Source: Mercenaria mercenaria (lineage: Eukaryota > Mollusca > Bivalvia > Venerida > Veneridae). Taken from it: a stretch of 64,000 nucleotides of DNA. Under the pieces are notes generated by a model that did not search any database, had not been told where the DNA came from, and was given only the letters and a program-made list of their open reading frames with translations. The position numbers and the translations under genes are program-made. Location of the stretch: the NCBI RefSeq assembly GCF_021730395.1, contig NC_069366.1, positions 83,369,001-83,433,000 on the forward strand. The letters run 5' to 3'. Of the stretch, positions 23,112-35,995 are shown in pieces (the stretch's first letter is position 1; every line of letters begins with the position of its first letter).

Positions 23112-26100
23112 TCAAGCCTTCTCATCAGGCAACAAGTTCACTGTCTGAGTTTTTTTGAATCCGACATACCCAAGAGCCACTACTCCAACAGCAATAGCAA
23201 ATTTAAGGACTTTGAGTGCTTTGCTTTTTATGAAACTCCTCATAATTGCGCCTGGAGCAGCATCCATGACTTCTAAGATTTTCTTTACGCTTGGTCTTTG
23301 CATCGCTCGTGTGTAGTACGCTTGCACAATTGGTCGTTTATCGATCGAAAAATATCGGGGTGCGATTCCGATGAAGGTCAACCGAATCATTAATCCTATC
23401 GCAGTAATATCGGCAGCGGTAAAAGCTGGACCGAATAACCACGTGTCATTTGCATCACCATGCTCTGAAAGAAATAGACCATTATATAATGTCAGTGTCA
23501 AATTTTGAAAAACTACACGAAATCATTTGAACAAGTTTAATACATGCACATTTGCACAAGTTTAGTACATGCACATTTGCACTTAAATGAAAAAATGAAC
23601 GGAAAATTTGGAATAAACTCGATTTTTAGTTAGTCTGTAAGTCCGCAATGGACATTTTAACTTTAAAGTAAGTTGAACTGTTTGCACCAGCAACAACAGC
23701 AACAAAAATACCAACAATACAATTTAAACAACACGCACCTCGTGTATTCTTTTCCAACAGCTCTGCAATTTTGTTAAAAACATCTTCTAGTTCATTGAGA
23801 CATTTAGCGACCTCTTCTTTATTTAATACGTTTGCAAGCTTCCGCGAAACCTTGACAATCTTAGCATTAATAGTTTCTTTCATTTCCGGTGACAACGCTT
23901 CACTGACCTTTATAAGATGAGTTACTTCTCCTGAAAATCTTTTACCTGAAAATTAAAAAACAAATGATATTGAAAAAAACACTACAACAAAGTTGTTCAA
24001 GAGCTCCGTTTCGGAAAATATTTCGGAAAAATAGTCCCAATGCGCACATATTAAAATGTTGAGCCTACATGAACAGTCGAAGACAATTTCAAGGTAAACG
24101 TATCCGATTAGTCGTAACACGTGCTGGTCCTCTTGTACACGTGTAGGTAAAAAGTTTGGTCTGGATTACAAACAACTTTAACCGGTCGTAAATAAATACA
24201 AGAGGGCCATGTTGACCCTATATCGCTCACCTGTTAAACCTGGCTTTTGAGTCACCAAGATAAACATTCTGACCAAGTTTCATGAAAATAGAGTCATAGA
24301 TGTGGCCTCTACAGTGTTAACAAGCTTTTCCTTTGATCTGAGTGGTGACCTAGTTTTTGACCCTAGATGACCCAGTTTCGAACTTGGCATAGGAATCATC
24401 AAGATAAACATTCTTACCAAAATTCTTGAAGGTATAGGGCCATAAATAATGTCCATAGAGTGTTAACAATCTTTTCCTTTGATTTGAGCGGGTGACCTAG
24501 TTTTTGACCCCACATGAACCAGTTTCAAACATAGCCCAGGAATCATCAAGATAAACATTCTGACCAAGTTTCATGACGATAGGGTCATATGGCCTCAAGA
24601 GTGGTAACAAGCCTTCCCTTTGATTTAAACGGGTGACTTAGTTTTTTTAACCCATATGACCCAGCTTTTAAGTTGGCCTAGGAATCATCAAGATAAATAT
24701 TCTGACCAAGTTTCTTGAGAGATAGGGTCATAAATGTGGCCTCTAGGTTGTTAACAAGCTTTCCCTTTGATTTGAACCAACATGACCCAATTTCGATCCT
24801 TGCCTAGAGATCATCAAGATAAGTGTGCAAGTTTGTATAAAATCAAAGCGTAAATGAAACCTCTATACGGCTGAAAGGGCCAGAATAGAACATTTTGCCA
24901 CTTTCAGGGGCAGTAACTCCAGAATTCACGGTGGTATCTAGCTCGTTTTCGAAAGGAACCGAGATCTTATTGTGACTCAAGTTGTAAGTTTGGTTAAAAT
25001 CAAATATAAAATGTCACTTCTTTCGTGTTCACAAGGTAAAAATTAACAAATTTTGGCTCTTGTTGGCAAGAAATTGTGAACAGACAACGGACGGACGGAC
25101 GGACGAACGATGGACGAAGGGCGATCACAAAAGCTCACCTTGTCACTACGTGACAGGTGAGCTTAAAACGATGCAATGAAAAAAAGCAAGAACAAAATAA
25201 TACTGACTGATCTCCGCCCTTGCTGTGACCTTAGCTGGTAATTTATCAAGATAGCTCCTGTCAACACAGAATTCGCGGTTTGCAAACACGCCATATGTGA
25301 TGACATCAATAGGTATGTCATGAAGAAACTTCCGGAAAGTCTTAACCTCGTTTCCGACCGCCGTCTTGACATCCGGTACAAGTTTCCCACCTGCGTATAT
25401 AATAGCTGCATAAATCACCTATGTGACGAACCCTTAATTTATAATAAATCAAACATGAGATGTTGTATTAAGTTTCAATTCAGAAGCTCTATTGACAGTT
25501 TCAGTTTTCAGTTTCATTTTTAATCCAGGGCATAATTATAATATGCATATGGATAAAACAGGTCACATAACCGAATAATCATAAAATCAGTACTGACATA
25601 ATTGTAAAAATACTGCAAGGAGTATGCAGGGGGTATGGCATTAATGTAAATTGTCACTAAAGAAGAAGATATCGGATTTCAATAAAAAGCTCTCCTTATT
25701 CTTTAAATCGTCGAGGCAAAAACTATTTTTTCACAACATATTTTTAAACAAAGTAATATCGATAAGAAATGCTCTGATCTACTCATAATAATGAATCAAT
25801 ATCAGTACGACTTGCCTGTTCATATCCCGAACGTCCAACAGGAAAATAGTTCTAAAGGACCGTGTCCACGTCTTATAAATGTCGTGGAACCGAAATGACA
25901 ATCGATAATTTCCGTTCCATATGCGATTCGGCACTCCCTGGATATGAACGGAATATCAGCTTACTTAAAATCCGAAGAATGCCGAAACTTCATACGAGAT
26001 TACGAAATCAAACGGAAAATACCGAGCGTCAATACAGCCCCACTAACTCCGTTGAAGTGGAAGGAGTTGACAAATGGTTAAAATGAACATGTTAACTAGT

Positions 26101-28743
26101 ATTTATACGGTATTCATGAATTCTGGTTAACTTTCAATCGTTTATTGAATTATGTTATATTGTATTGATCATACAAACCAACCAACCGGAATGAAAGGTT
26201 TGATCGATGACGTCAATAATAGCCTCGGATTCGGAGGTACATTTCCCATCAATCTCTAGGCACGGGACTTCCCCCATATTATTCTTTTTCAGATACCACT
26301 CTTCATTTTGCTCCCCCAAAACAATGAATATATGTTTCTCCTTGAAAGATACGTCTTTTTCATAAAGAGCATGCAAAACCTGAAGAGATATTAGTATGTC
26401 CTCAATAAATATATCATCATTTAATACGCATTCTAATACTAGTATGCTTTTCTCTGTTAAAACACTGCGCACCCGGTACCTTTGAGTGATAATGGCCCTG
26501 GCAAGGTGATAATAGCCCGAGGGCTACTATCTTCTTCCGGGGCCATTATCACTCAAAGGCACTGCTCTCCCATGTATTTACCTGTTTATTACATGATCAC
26601 CTATAATGTAGTAAGAAAAGTTTAGTGTTTCATTTTTATAGGTACTAGATTTTTAGCATCTACTGGCAAACGAATTTCAGCTTTTCAGTTTCTATGCTAT
26701 TCGTATTAGAGGCTATAAACCGTATAAAATCAAACGCATTGATAGTTGTACTTTCTTGCTTATTTTTGCATAATTTAGGGATGGAAATAAGTTATTTCAC
26801 GAAGAATACACGACGTTGAGCTAATGATGATAAACTTGAGGATGTACGAGCGTTTTTTTTCAGGATATCTGCCATTTTGAAAAATGTTTCTTTGAATATT
26901 GCTTTTTAACAAAAGTTTTGCCAAAAACTAATGCTAAATAATTAAAATATGGCTAATAATGTACCATTTAACCAAATAGACTCTGCTTTTTGCGAAAATT
27001 TTTTTTCACTCTTATTTTTGGCTGGCATTTGCCTAAAATTGACACACGTTTTTAATGGGATAGGGGCAGGTAATTTCAAATATCTGTGAAAGTAGACCAC
27101 GTTTTGTTTTGATATTTTCCTGACTGATACAGATAATGATAAGCTATAATTGAAATAAACATGTTTTTATCTAGAAACTATATATTAAAACAAAAAGAAC
27201 AAAAAATATCAAAATTCACCAGTTGTTTAGTTTTTTTTTTAATTAATCTCTTAGGTGCAAGTTGACCTTAACTTTTTTCTTTCCATTTTGAAGCATTTTT
27301 GTGTGTCATTAAAGCTGCAAAATATTTTTAAAATCTTACCATCAGAATTTTTTTGTAGACCTAAATACATGTTTTCCATTGAAAATAAAGTGGGCTGGGT
27401 AATTATGTCAACATGCAAAAACGAAAGTGTTTGTGACATTTATGCTTATATAATACTGACGTCACCTTGTATTCATATTAACCTGTAAGACATGAAATCC
27501 CTCTAACATTAAATGGGGTATTATATGTTTTATAAAGTACCACCATTTTTTCAATTTTACAAAATCTCAGAAATGCTTACACAGTGGGTGAAGAAAATGC
27601 CCTATAAAATTAAAACGAGTTCGGTGACTTGTGTTTTTTATTCACTTGTTTGTCTTGGAAACTAATGTTCTTCAAGTTCACAGAGTATGAAAAAATTCTT
27701 AACGTTAGAAAAAAATCGATCCTACATCCTTAAACTGAAATATACGCTGTTTTACCTCCATGAAACGCGATGACGTCATTTCTGTTTACAGACATTAACT
27801 TCGCGCGCTAACGTCAGGGCCATTATCGATAATGGCCCCGGGGCCAATTATGATAATGTGATAATGCATGAGGCAATACGATAACAGGAACATTTTCAGC
27901 ACAAAGTTGTTACTATTTATAGGTACTCGTGTAATAATAAGTGTTAAAACATTCTTTTGCTATTAAATATTTCTTAATTTTCAATAAATACAGGTAGCAC
28001 TTCCCGTTAAAATAAGTAAGGAGCACTATACTGTAGCTGTTGCATGTACAATTTTGACAAAACACAATGCATCTGCGATGAACGTATTTATGCGTTATGG
28101 GTTAAAAGTATTCTAAATAGAGTCTAAATTAAAGTCCTCCATACTTATGTAAAGCTATATATTATAGCAAAAAAAATCGTTTGACTGAAAAACTAATTGC
28201 GGTCAATTTTAACTCACGTGTTTGCTCAGAAGTACGCCCTCATTATTTTCTCGTTACTAGTTACAGAGTGAAATGCACGTTTTCTGTACAAATATCTCTT
28301 AATATTAAACTTGTTCTCTAAATACTAGTTAAAACTTGAAAAATGCTTTATGTTTTAGACACATGAAATTATTTCTGTAAGCTTTACAGTTAAAAAGTGT
28401 TTAAAGTAAAGTCAACTTTTCGCATGGCCGCGTTTTTTAAAATAAATACATTATAGAATCTATCAGCTTTCACGTCTGAAATGTTTATCTTTAATTTAGT
28501 GTCAAACTGTGTAACGCAAATATTCAAGTTTTTAACGTAAGTACATTAAGAATGGCGAACCTATCAATCTTACAATATATCTGTTGACCTTGCCATACGA
28601 ACTAATTACAGTGATTAATATGCACGCGCTATTCTAACATTACTAACATTACAGAGAAAAATACATGTAAAACTTACCTTTAAACTGTAATAGGAACCTG
28701 GGAAATAATACAGTGTTACAGATTTGCCTGTATCAGCTGCCAT
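23112..28743 (-). CDS. GDAP1-like protein, copy A (tail-anchored GST-fold protein)
   Basis: Five exons: 28678-28743, 26187-26379, 25208-25390, 23739-23945 and 23112-23464. Junction phases are 0, 1, 1, 1 and the total is 333 residues (human GDAP1 has about 358). The N-terminal thioredoxin-like half has TLYYFPGSYYSLK, GEVPCLEIDGK with the cis-proline site, and SESEAIIDVID. The long alpha insertion typical of GDAP1 follows (LHDIPIDVITYGVFANRE). The C-terminal GST half has TWLFGPAFTAADITAIG and KRPIVQAYYTRAMQRPSVKK, matching the order in GDAP1. A hydrophobic stretch near the end (KFAIAVGVVALGYVGF) is the expected tail anchor, which in GDAP1 targets the mitochondrial outer membrane. Family knowledge links GDAP1 to mitochondrial fission and redox; enzymatic activity here is unknown. 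Start chosen at MAADTG because exon 1 opens there and a donor follows in phase. Confidence 0.92.
24196..25163 (+). mobile_element. pearl-like tandem-unit element in intron 3 of GDAP1-like copy A
   Basis: About four to five units of 141-149 bases contain AAGATAAACATTCTGACCAA and GTTAACAAGCTTTTCCTTTG (near 24258, 24399, 24548, 24690 and 24817). A GGACGGACGGACGGACGAACG tract follows near 25090 and the end is TACGTGACAGGTGAGC. It stops about 44 bases from the exon 3 donor. Confidence 0.75.
26478..27860. mobile_element. possible foldback element with GATAATGGCCC ends in intron 1 of GDAP1-like copy A
   Basis: A strong hairpin at 26480-26567 has arms CCTTTGAGTGATAATGGCCC and the complement. A second palindrome, GGCCATTATCGATAATGGCC, lies near 27818. 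They may mark the two ends of one element; the AT-rich interior shows nothing coding. The outer limits are uncertain. Confidence 0.4.
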
Positions 28744-28749
28744 CTTGTT

Positions 28750-29186
28750 TTCTAAACACCCTTGCGATAAGTGTACGCTGTGTTTCGGTCTGTTGCGGAT
28801 AATATTCATTAATATTCTAGGTCAATCTTGCAACACAACATGATTTTTTAATCCGATCTCATTTTCAATGAATCTCCAGACGAGTGAAAATACATGTTCT
28901 CGTTTATCGACCTTTTATTTGCATGGACTGGCGGTCGATGAACTGATAAATTTATAGGTGTAAATCTAGGACAGTCTATTTTTTTAGCTATATGTCACCT
29001 GCGGCAAGAAGCATATTAATGTTATATGTGCAACAACAGAAACATAACAACAAATTAGATACAGTGAGAGCAGTATAAAGGAAATAGCACGTAGTTACAG
29101 ACAGAAAAAGCCGAATGTGAGAGGAGTATGAAATAAGGAAAAACATGTTGTAAAGAATGGCTCCCAGATCATACACTGGCAATACA
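28750..29186. other. upstream region of GDAP1-like copy A
   Basis: AT-rich, with no clear TATA box at a convincing distance. An open frame on the minus strand at 28988-29356 overlaps the inverted-repeat arm and has no recognised motif. Confidence 0.3.
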
Positions 29187-30396
29187 TTTATCAGATCAAG
29201 TGGTTCCAACGTTGTTTGAGCGGTGAATTTTACGCAGAACAGATGGTGAAATATGGTCGACTGTATAAATTTCCGGTGTTGTAAGTATGATTTAAAGGAT
29301 TTTCTACCCGTTGTATAACGAGTTGAATGAGAACGATGTTTGCACCTGGAGCGCAAATCTCACCCGTTTTTAGCACATGTGTCCATTTAGCTGAGATCTG
29401 TGCCGTTTATTCAAACACTTCTGTACAGTCCGACGCGGAGAGAAAAGTTTCGACAAGATCGCATCATATATAGTGCTTATCGGGAACAAGTAATTATCAA
29501 AACACTTCTTATCTAAAGGACTACCTCTTAAAACAAAGCATGTGTATTTTCATTGTTTCAGAAAAATCGACCGAAAACCTAACGCAACGCAGTTTCGAGT
29601 GGGTCGCTACGCAACGCAATCAAGTGGATACCGTTCCTTGACTTATTTACAAAGTCGTATCCGTCATAAAAAAATCATTAGAATCTGACACAGAATAACT
29701 TTAGAACGTTCTATATCATTATACTAATTCCGCCATTTCTAATATATTGCACTGTTTCATTGTTATGTTCGCTTAATATTAGACATATATTTTTGCGGAC
29801 ATTGTAAACCCCTCCAGCTTTAAGCAAAAATGAATATCGAACAATATCATCAACTAAATATTAGTTAGTAAAAAACGAGAACCAGTTAATGGATGTAATT
29901 CCACCACGTATGGTATTGAACAGCGTACCAAAACAATCAAAAGTGGGTTAACTCTTTAATTACATTTCGTTCATTTTTACTCATTTTTACTCCCTTAAAA
30001 CAATGCATTGCTGTTTCATTACTGATATATTGTGCATTTAATATATTTGTACAAAATAAATCAAATATGATCTATGGTAAAAAGTACTGATCAGTTGTCT
30101 GTATATGTTTTCATCCATATGCCTGATGTAGCGTTCATCTATTTTCAGAGAGATAAATCACAGAGAAACAAGAACGTTGAAAATGACGAGAGAAAACAAA
30201 CAACAATATTTTACTTGTCGCCCATGAATCAAAAACGCCGTAATAAGCTTGTTTTCAATGCTGACCGTTATTTAGTCGGTATTCTATTTATTCAACATGC
30301 CATTTTTTTTATTGTCTTCAGTAAAGCATTTACCGTACATATAATCCAACAACCATTACATTTGTCTTAAAATGATATGCCATTGTTTAATTAATG

Positions 30397-30703
30397 TTTT
30401 CCTCAGGTACACAAAAAATGCAAATGTAAAAGTTACGTACTTAAAAGTGCAAAATACCTACATCGTTATTGCAGACGCCCATATAGTATACGTTTGACTT
30501 TTCGTTGATAGCTCAGCTCAGTAAGGAAAAATCGAACAATCTACGGCGTGTAATATTTCCCTCAGGTACACACAAAAATTTGAAAAAAAAAAATGCAAAT
30601 GTAAAAGTTACGTACTTAAAAGTGCAAAATACCTACATCGTTTTTGCAGACGCCCATATAGTATACGTTTGACTTTTCGTTGATAGCTCAGCTCAGTAAG
30701 GAA
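30397..30703 (+). repeat. recent tandem duplication, about 160-175-bp unit
   Basis: Two nearly identical copies carry CTCAGGTACAC, AAGTTACGTACTTAAAAGTG and ATAGTATACGTTTGACTTTT. They differ mainly in an expanded A tract (near 30580-30592) and one or two bases, so the duplication is young compared with its surroundings. Confidence 0.9.
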
Positions 30704-31084
30704 TCAAAGTACTGAAAGTACAGAAAGGCTGGCTACCACAAAACACTGCATGAAATCTGTGCGGGAAAGATGTTTGAAAAATCTTAGATATTATGGGTTT
30801 TCCATATCAAACTAAGGCGAGCATAGGGTATTGATGTGATGAACCACCTTTATTAACTTGTGAAGGTAGTGTAAGGATATTACAGACTACAGATGGTGAA
30901 AAAATACATTGTGTTTGCTTCAGTGGGGATAACATAATTAGTGAGACAAACGGCACATAATGCTCACTTGGGAATCTGAAACCACTAATATCTTACAAAA
31001 AAGTCAGGTTCCGAGAACGTAATCTAATCAAACCACATAGGATAATGAACGAAATTCATAATTTATTCGAGAAACGTAGTTTAT

Positions 31085-31885
31085 CAAATGTAAACCATGG
31101 TTTACGGTCGATATATTAGGATTAAAGAATCAACCATGAATTTCGGGTGTGAACCTGCGTTTACGAATCTTGAACCCCTATATACGAACGTGAGCCTATG
31201 TCTATGATCTTGAACCATAGTTTACAGAGTGACATGTATGGAAATCGTCCAATAATTACATGGACCCAGGTCCACAGTCGAAAAACTAGGATTAACGATG
31301 GATAAACTAGGTTTTTCAAACTTAAAAGCATGTAAACCTATTCTTTCGGGCGAAAACAAAGGATAACGTCGTAAACCATAGTTCACACTCGTAAACATAG
31401 GTCCACGTTTGTAAACCCAAGTCAAAGTTCAATCGAGAAACCTAGTTTATCGAACGTAAACATGGGTTCAAGAGCGTAAACTATGGTTTACGCCTGTTGT
31501 CCTTTGTTTTCGCTATATAATATATGTAAGTATTCGATAATTTTAGTTTTTCGACCAAGAATGTAATTATTGGATCGCCGCGAACCATTGTTTTCGGACG
31601 TGAACCTATGTTTACGACCATGAACTTGGGTTTACGAGATGATCCATAGTTTACGAACGTGGACCTAGATTTACGTTCAGTAAAATTGGTTTCTCGAACA
31701 AAGAAGAAAAAAAAATTAGTTTAAACCTGGGTTCACGGGCGTAAACTATGGTCTACACCCGTTATTTTATATTTCTATGTTTCGCTCGAAAATATGGGTA
31801 AATATTCGAAAAACTTGGTTTTACGTTCGAAATATCTACTTTATCTATTGTTAATTCTAGTTTTTCGATCATGAACCTGGGTTCG
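31085..31885. repeat. degenerate array of near-palindromic GTAAACCnnGGTTTAC motifs
   Basis: Dozens of variants of AAACC(A/T)(A/T)GGTTTAC joined by CGAACGT-like linkers, at roughly 22-24-base spacing and read in both orientations (GTAAACCATGGTTTACG, CGTAAACTATGGTTTACG, GAACCTATGTTTACG). The short frames across it are shadows. Confidence 0.75.
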
Positions 31886-32019
31886 CGTTATTATTGGGCA
31901 ATTGGCGTGTCATAACCGTTTACATATGTTTATAAAGAAGCAATAATAAACATTGAGGGACATAATATCAGATAAAGTATAAGGTAACAAACACAACATC
32001 TATATTTCGATATGCAAAG

Positions 32020-32042
32020 CCCCCCCCCCCCCCCCCCCCCCC
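32020..32042 (-). repeat. poly-C run of 23 bases (G on the minus strand)
   Basis: Uninterrupted homopolymer inside the inverted-repeat structure. Confidence 0.9.
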
Positions 32043-32642
32043 TCACCCCCCATACAAACACATCATGTATGAATGTATGAATCTGATCAGATGGGGTCAT
32101 TTTCTTGTCGGTATGAGGGAAACCCGCTATAAACTGGACTGTTAATGATCATGGTCTAGTCCTGTTCCTTCCCTAATACGATGATTAGGAAAATTGACGG
32201 ACCTGTAATAGTGTACCTCCTTTTTTGAGGAGTATTCCATTCCTACCATAAGACTACTTTAACTAATTTTTCAGGAAGGCGTAGGTTCAAGCCCCACTAT
32301 GACATTTCATTTAGAAAAATATGAGGTAAAATGACTTCTCTGTGCGATCGTTTTGCGCAATGGCTTTGAAATTTGTCTCTGTTTCAGCTGGAGGAAAAAA
32401 ATAATTGATACAAGATTAACAAATAAAAAAAAACAATCAAACAACAACGACACGTATAAATCGCCAGCCTTAAAATCGAGCTATCTACGGCGTGTCCGGG
32501 GGTAAAAATAATCAATTTCGGGAAAGATAGTGGACTAACATCTTAGTTTTGATGATTTACTAGTAGGTAAAAAACTCACTTTTTACCTGGTATATCTGAT
32601 GTAATCGATAATTGACTGAGTACGTTTTAACTGAATGGCTTA

Positions 32643-32982
32643 AAGGTCCATTACTAAGGGAAAGTGAGTTGGCAATTTTTTTCATAGCCAGTGCATAGAC
32701 TTCTGCAAGACACTAAATAATGAAGACTGGCAGGTCAAAATTTACAGAAGGTCTTTGGAACTCAAAGAAATGTATGTGTATTATGTTGAAATTTCAATGA
32801 ATCGACAGAATGACCCCCCAGGTCTTTTTAACTTTCTTCATACTTCATAGAAAAATAATTGTACATATACTGCGATTTATTTCAAATTTCTACATACCAA
32901 CTTTCATTTTCCAATAAAATGAAATAGTTTCTGTGCTTTTTAAAAGAAATTAAAATGTTCAATTGCCTTAGTATTGGACCTT
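32643..32982. mobile_element. small TA-flanked MITE
   Basis: Ends AAGGTCCATTACTAAGG and CCTTAGTATTGGACCTT are inverted with one mismatch and flanked by TA at 32641-32642 and 32983-32984, as expected for Tc1/mariner-related non-autonomous elements. 340 bases, no coding content. Confidence 0.7.
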
Positions 32983-34290
32983 TAAAAATGAAATATGTAC
33001 AGAATAAATACATTTTTCGTGTAGGATGACTCATGGATGAAAATATGCTACTTTAGTAAAGTAGTACCATAAAGAAACACATTCGTTATATTTTTCCTTT
33101 AGGTAATCTGAAGAGTATGGCATACAAAAAAGGAATCTAATCGCTGGTTGTATGTACTGATTGCAATATTCGGTACTTAGGTAACTGTTTCGCGTTAACT
33201 CTACGGAGCATCATTTTCATCCAAACAGTTATCCCCGAGCAGGATAGTTCCATCTGCTCTTACGATCAGTGAAATAGTCTTATAATTTAACACCAAGGAG
33301 AAGAATAATACCAAGAAAACCCGTTCGGTCATTTATAGCACAGGTTTTTCTTTACTATCTCAAATTAACAAATTTGTGGGCACATGGAAAAGTTCCAGAT
33401 AAAACCATACTTAAAGCTAGTTGAGCGGAAAACTTGATTTTAGAAGGAAAAACAACTATAATTACATTTACATGAAATTAAGTGTGCATTTATGGTAAAT
33501 ATATTAACGTAGAACATGGACGACATTTTATATAAGAAATTAGGCCCGGAAAGTAAGACATAGAACGGTGTCCACTTGATTGCGTTGCATAGCGACCCAC
33601 TTAAAACTGCGTTGCGTTAGGTTTTCGGCCGATTTTTCTGAAACAAACCCGGATAATTCTAATGAGTTTTTGTTTTAATGAGATAGTCCTTTACATAAGA
33701 ATTGTTTTGATAATTACTTGTTCCCTATAAGCACTATATAAGATGCGATGTTGTCGAACTTTTACAAAACATTCCTTCCCCCTCCGGACTGTACAGAAGT
33801 GTTTGAATAAACGACACAAATCTCAGCTAAATGGACACATGTGCTAAGAAACGGAGACATGTGCACTCCAGGTGCGCTCGTCGTTTTCATTCAATTCATT
33901 ATATAACGGGTAGAATTTCCTTTAAATCATACTTACAAGACCGGAAATTTATACAATCGGCCATATTTCACCATCTGTTCTGCGTAAAATTCACCGCTTA
34001 AACAACGTTGGAACCACTTGATCTGGTAAAGCTATGGCCTTATTATACCCGTCACGGAGACATTCGAAGGGGCATCAAATACAAAAAGATACCATGCAAA
34101 GCGTCATTATGTTTTATGGATTTTATTAGATTATAAATTGATATGGATTTTATAAGATTATAAACTGGTGTTTCTTTTTTTTTTAACATTTGTGCAATTT
34201 GATTATCTCACAACAATAGTCTACACTTAAGAACATTTCTCAGAGTATTTCTACGGACAGATTTTTTAAAATTTTACACATATCTACTGG

Positions 34291-34555
34291 GGCCTCAGTG
34301 GCCGAGTGGTTAAGGTCGCTGGCTTCAAATCACTTGGCCCTCACTGATGTGGGTTTGAGACTCGCTCGGGGCGTTGAATTATTCATGTGAGGAAGCTACC
34401 CGGCAAACGGAAGGTCGGTGGTTCTGCCAAGGTGCTTGTCCGTATGAAGTAATGCACGGAGGGAACTTTGGGTCTTCCTCCGCCACGAAAAGCTGGAAAG
34501 TCGTCATATGACCTATAACTGTGTCGGTGGGACGTTAAACCAACCAAATATTAAA
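34291..34555 (+). mobile_element. tRNA-headed SINE, type II
   Basis: Second copy of the family at 22149, with GTGGCCGAGTGGTTAAGGTC, GATGTGGGTTTGAGACTCGC and GGAAGGTCGGTGGTTCTGCC, ending GACGTTAAACCAACC. Confidence 0.8.
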
Positions 34556-34559
34556 CAAT

Positions 34560-35990
34560 TTCACGCATCTTCTGTCCAGCTGTCACTCTGCTCTGTTTAA
34601 GTTTAGGCAAAATAAAAAATGATCAGTTAGAATCTGAGTTCAAATTTGAGAACCAAGGACTGAGACCATTAAAGAATTAAATTTCATGACAAATGAAATA
34701 AAAATTAGATTATGTTTTTTTTTTTAATTCTTTTTATTTCAGTATGAACATTATTACATAACTGATAAAAATGGTTAGATAAATTCCAAAAATAACATGC
34801 ATGCAATGAAAATTTCTCGTATACTAGACTAAAAGGTAAAAGAAAATATTTTTCATCACAACTTGTTTGACATTTTTACTGTATAAGTGTCTTACAGCAT
34901 ACGCTACAGAATGAAAACTAAACTTTATTCATGTGTATTCGTTTTTTTTCAGAGTCATCTAGATAAAATTCTTGAATTTAGACTGATATTTACAAAAACT
35001 GACTAATTTCTAGATAAAATATTTTAACAAATATTTCTTTCTTTTGCTTATTTCTTATAGCTTATATTATTAAATATGATTTCCTATCTTTATACATGTA
35101 TTGATATTAATATAAACTTTCATTCCAACATGCGTACATCTTGCAAAAAGGAAACAGTAACAACCATATCCTGCATTTTCAATACTTTTCCGTCATCTTA
35201 CTTGTAAACAGACATCTTTGTTTTTCATATTCTCCAATTCCATTACATATAAACCGGATTTTTTTAAAGTTTTTACCTGCTGAAACATTTTCACTCAACT
35301 AACTCGAATTGTCCGATACCGCCCGCATCTATTCAACCTCATATAGATCTATAACCTCAAATGAGAACCAGAATTTTTTTTAACCGATCGGCAACTGTGT
35401 AAGTAACAACTCCCAGAAATGTCCTTAACAGATATTCTTTTCAGTGCAAATCTATGTAAGTTTTCTTTCTAATATAACATTTATTTCTCTTATGGGTTCT
35501 CCCGTTTGTTCTAAACAATTTAATAATTGTGTAACTTATAATCTGTTAGTAACTAAGTTTCAAGTATAGCAGTTATATGACGTATAGCAATCTGTAATGT
35601 TATCTAAACATAAAGTTTTGTTGTACGATCTGGAGGTCAGTGCATTTAAAATACTGAATGATTAGGGGTGACGCTTTATTGAGGTCCATGAAACTTCAGA
35701 AAAATTAATAACAATTTTTATTTCAACTGAAATATTCTGAAAGTTGTATGGGAAACCGGCAATAGAAGGAATCAAAGTAACATCGTAGTTCAAAATGACT
35801 GAAATTTACATGAAACTATTCTTGTCGATTTTTAAGAAACTAATAAACAGAAGATTACGAGAGTCATTTTAAAATTGTGTGCGTACAAAATAATAAGATG
35901 ATAATATATGATATTGGTAGTATTGTCCAGTAAGTTTAAAAGAAAAGTAATGAAGATTTTAGGTACTATCTCTACGATATTATGATATAC
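34560..35990. other. AT-rich region downstream of the DUF885 gene
   Basis: No exon or repeat family recognised. A TTTATT near 35717 could be a minus-strand polyadenylation signal, but it is about 280 bases past the stop. Confidence 0.35.
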
Positions 35991-35995
35991 ATGAT

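Larger units (their letters stand above)
29187..34030. repeat. 4.8-kb structure bounded by about 450-bp inverted repeats
   Basis: Left arm about 29187-29639, right arm about 33561-34030 in opposite orientation. Shared words include AACGCAACGCAGTTT, GGACTGTACAGAAGTGTTTG, GCTAAATGGACACATGTGCT and AATTTTACGCAGAACAGATGG (or complements). The arms differ by scattered substitutions and small indels. The 3.9-kb interior holds a 175-bp tandem duplication, an array of near-palindromic motifs, a poly-C run and a small MITE. I found no transposase and no target duplication, so it may be a foldback element or a genomic inverted duplication. Confidence 0.7.
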
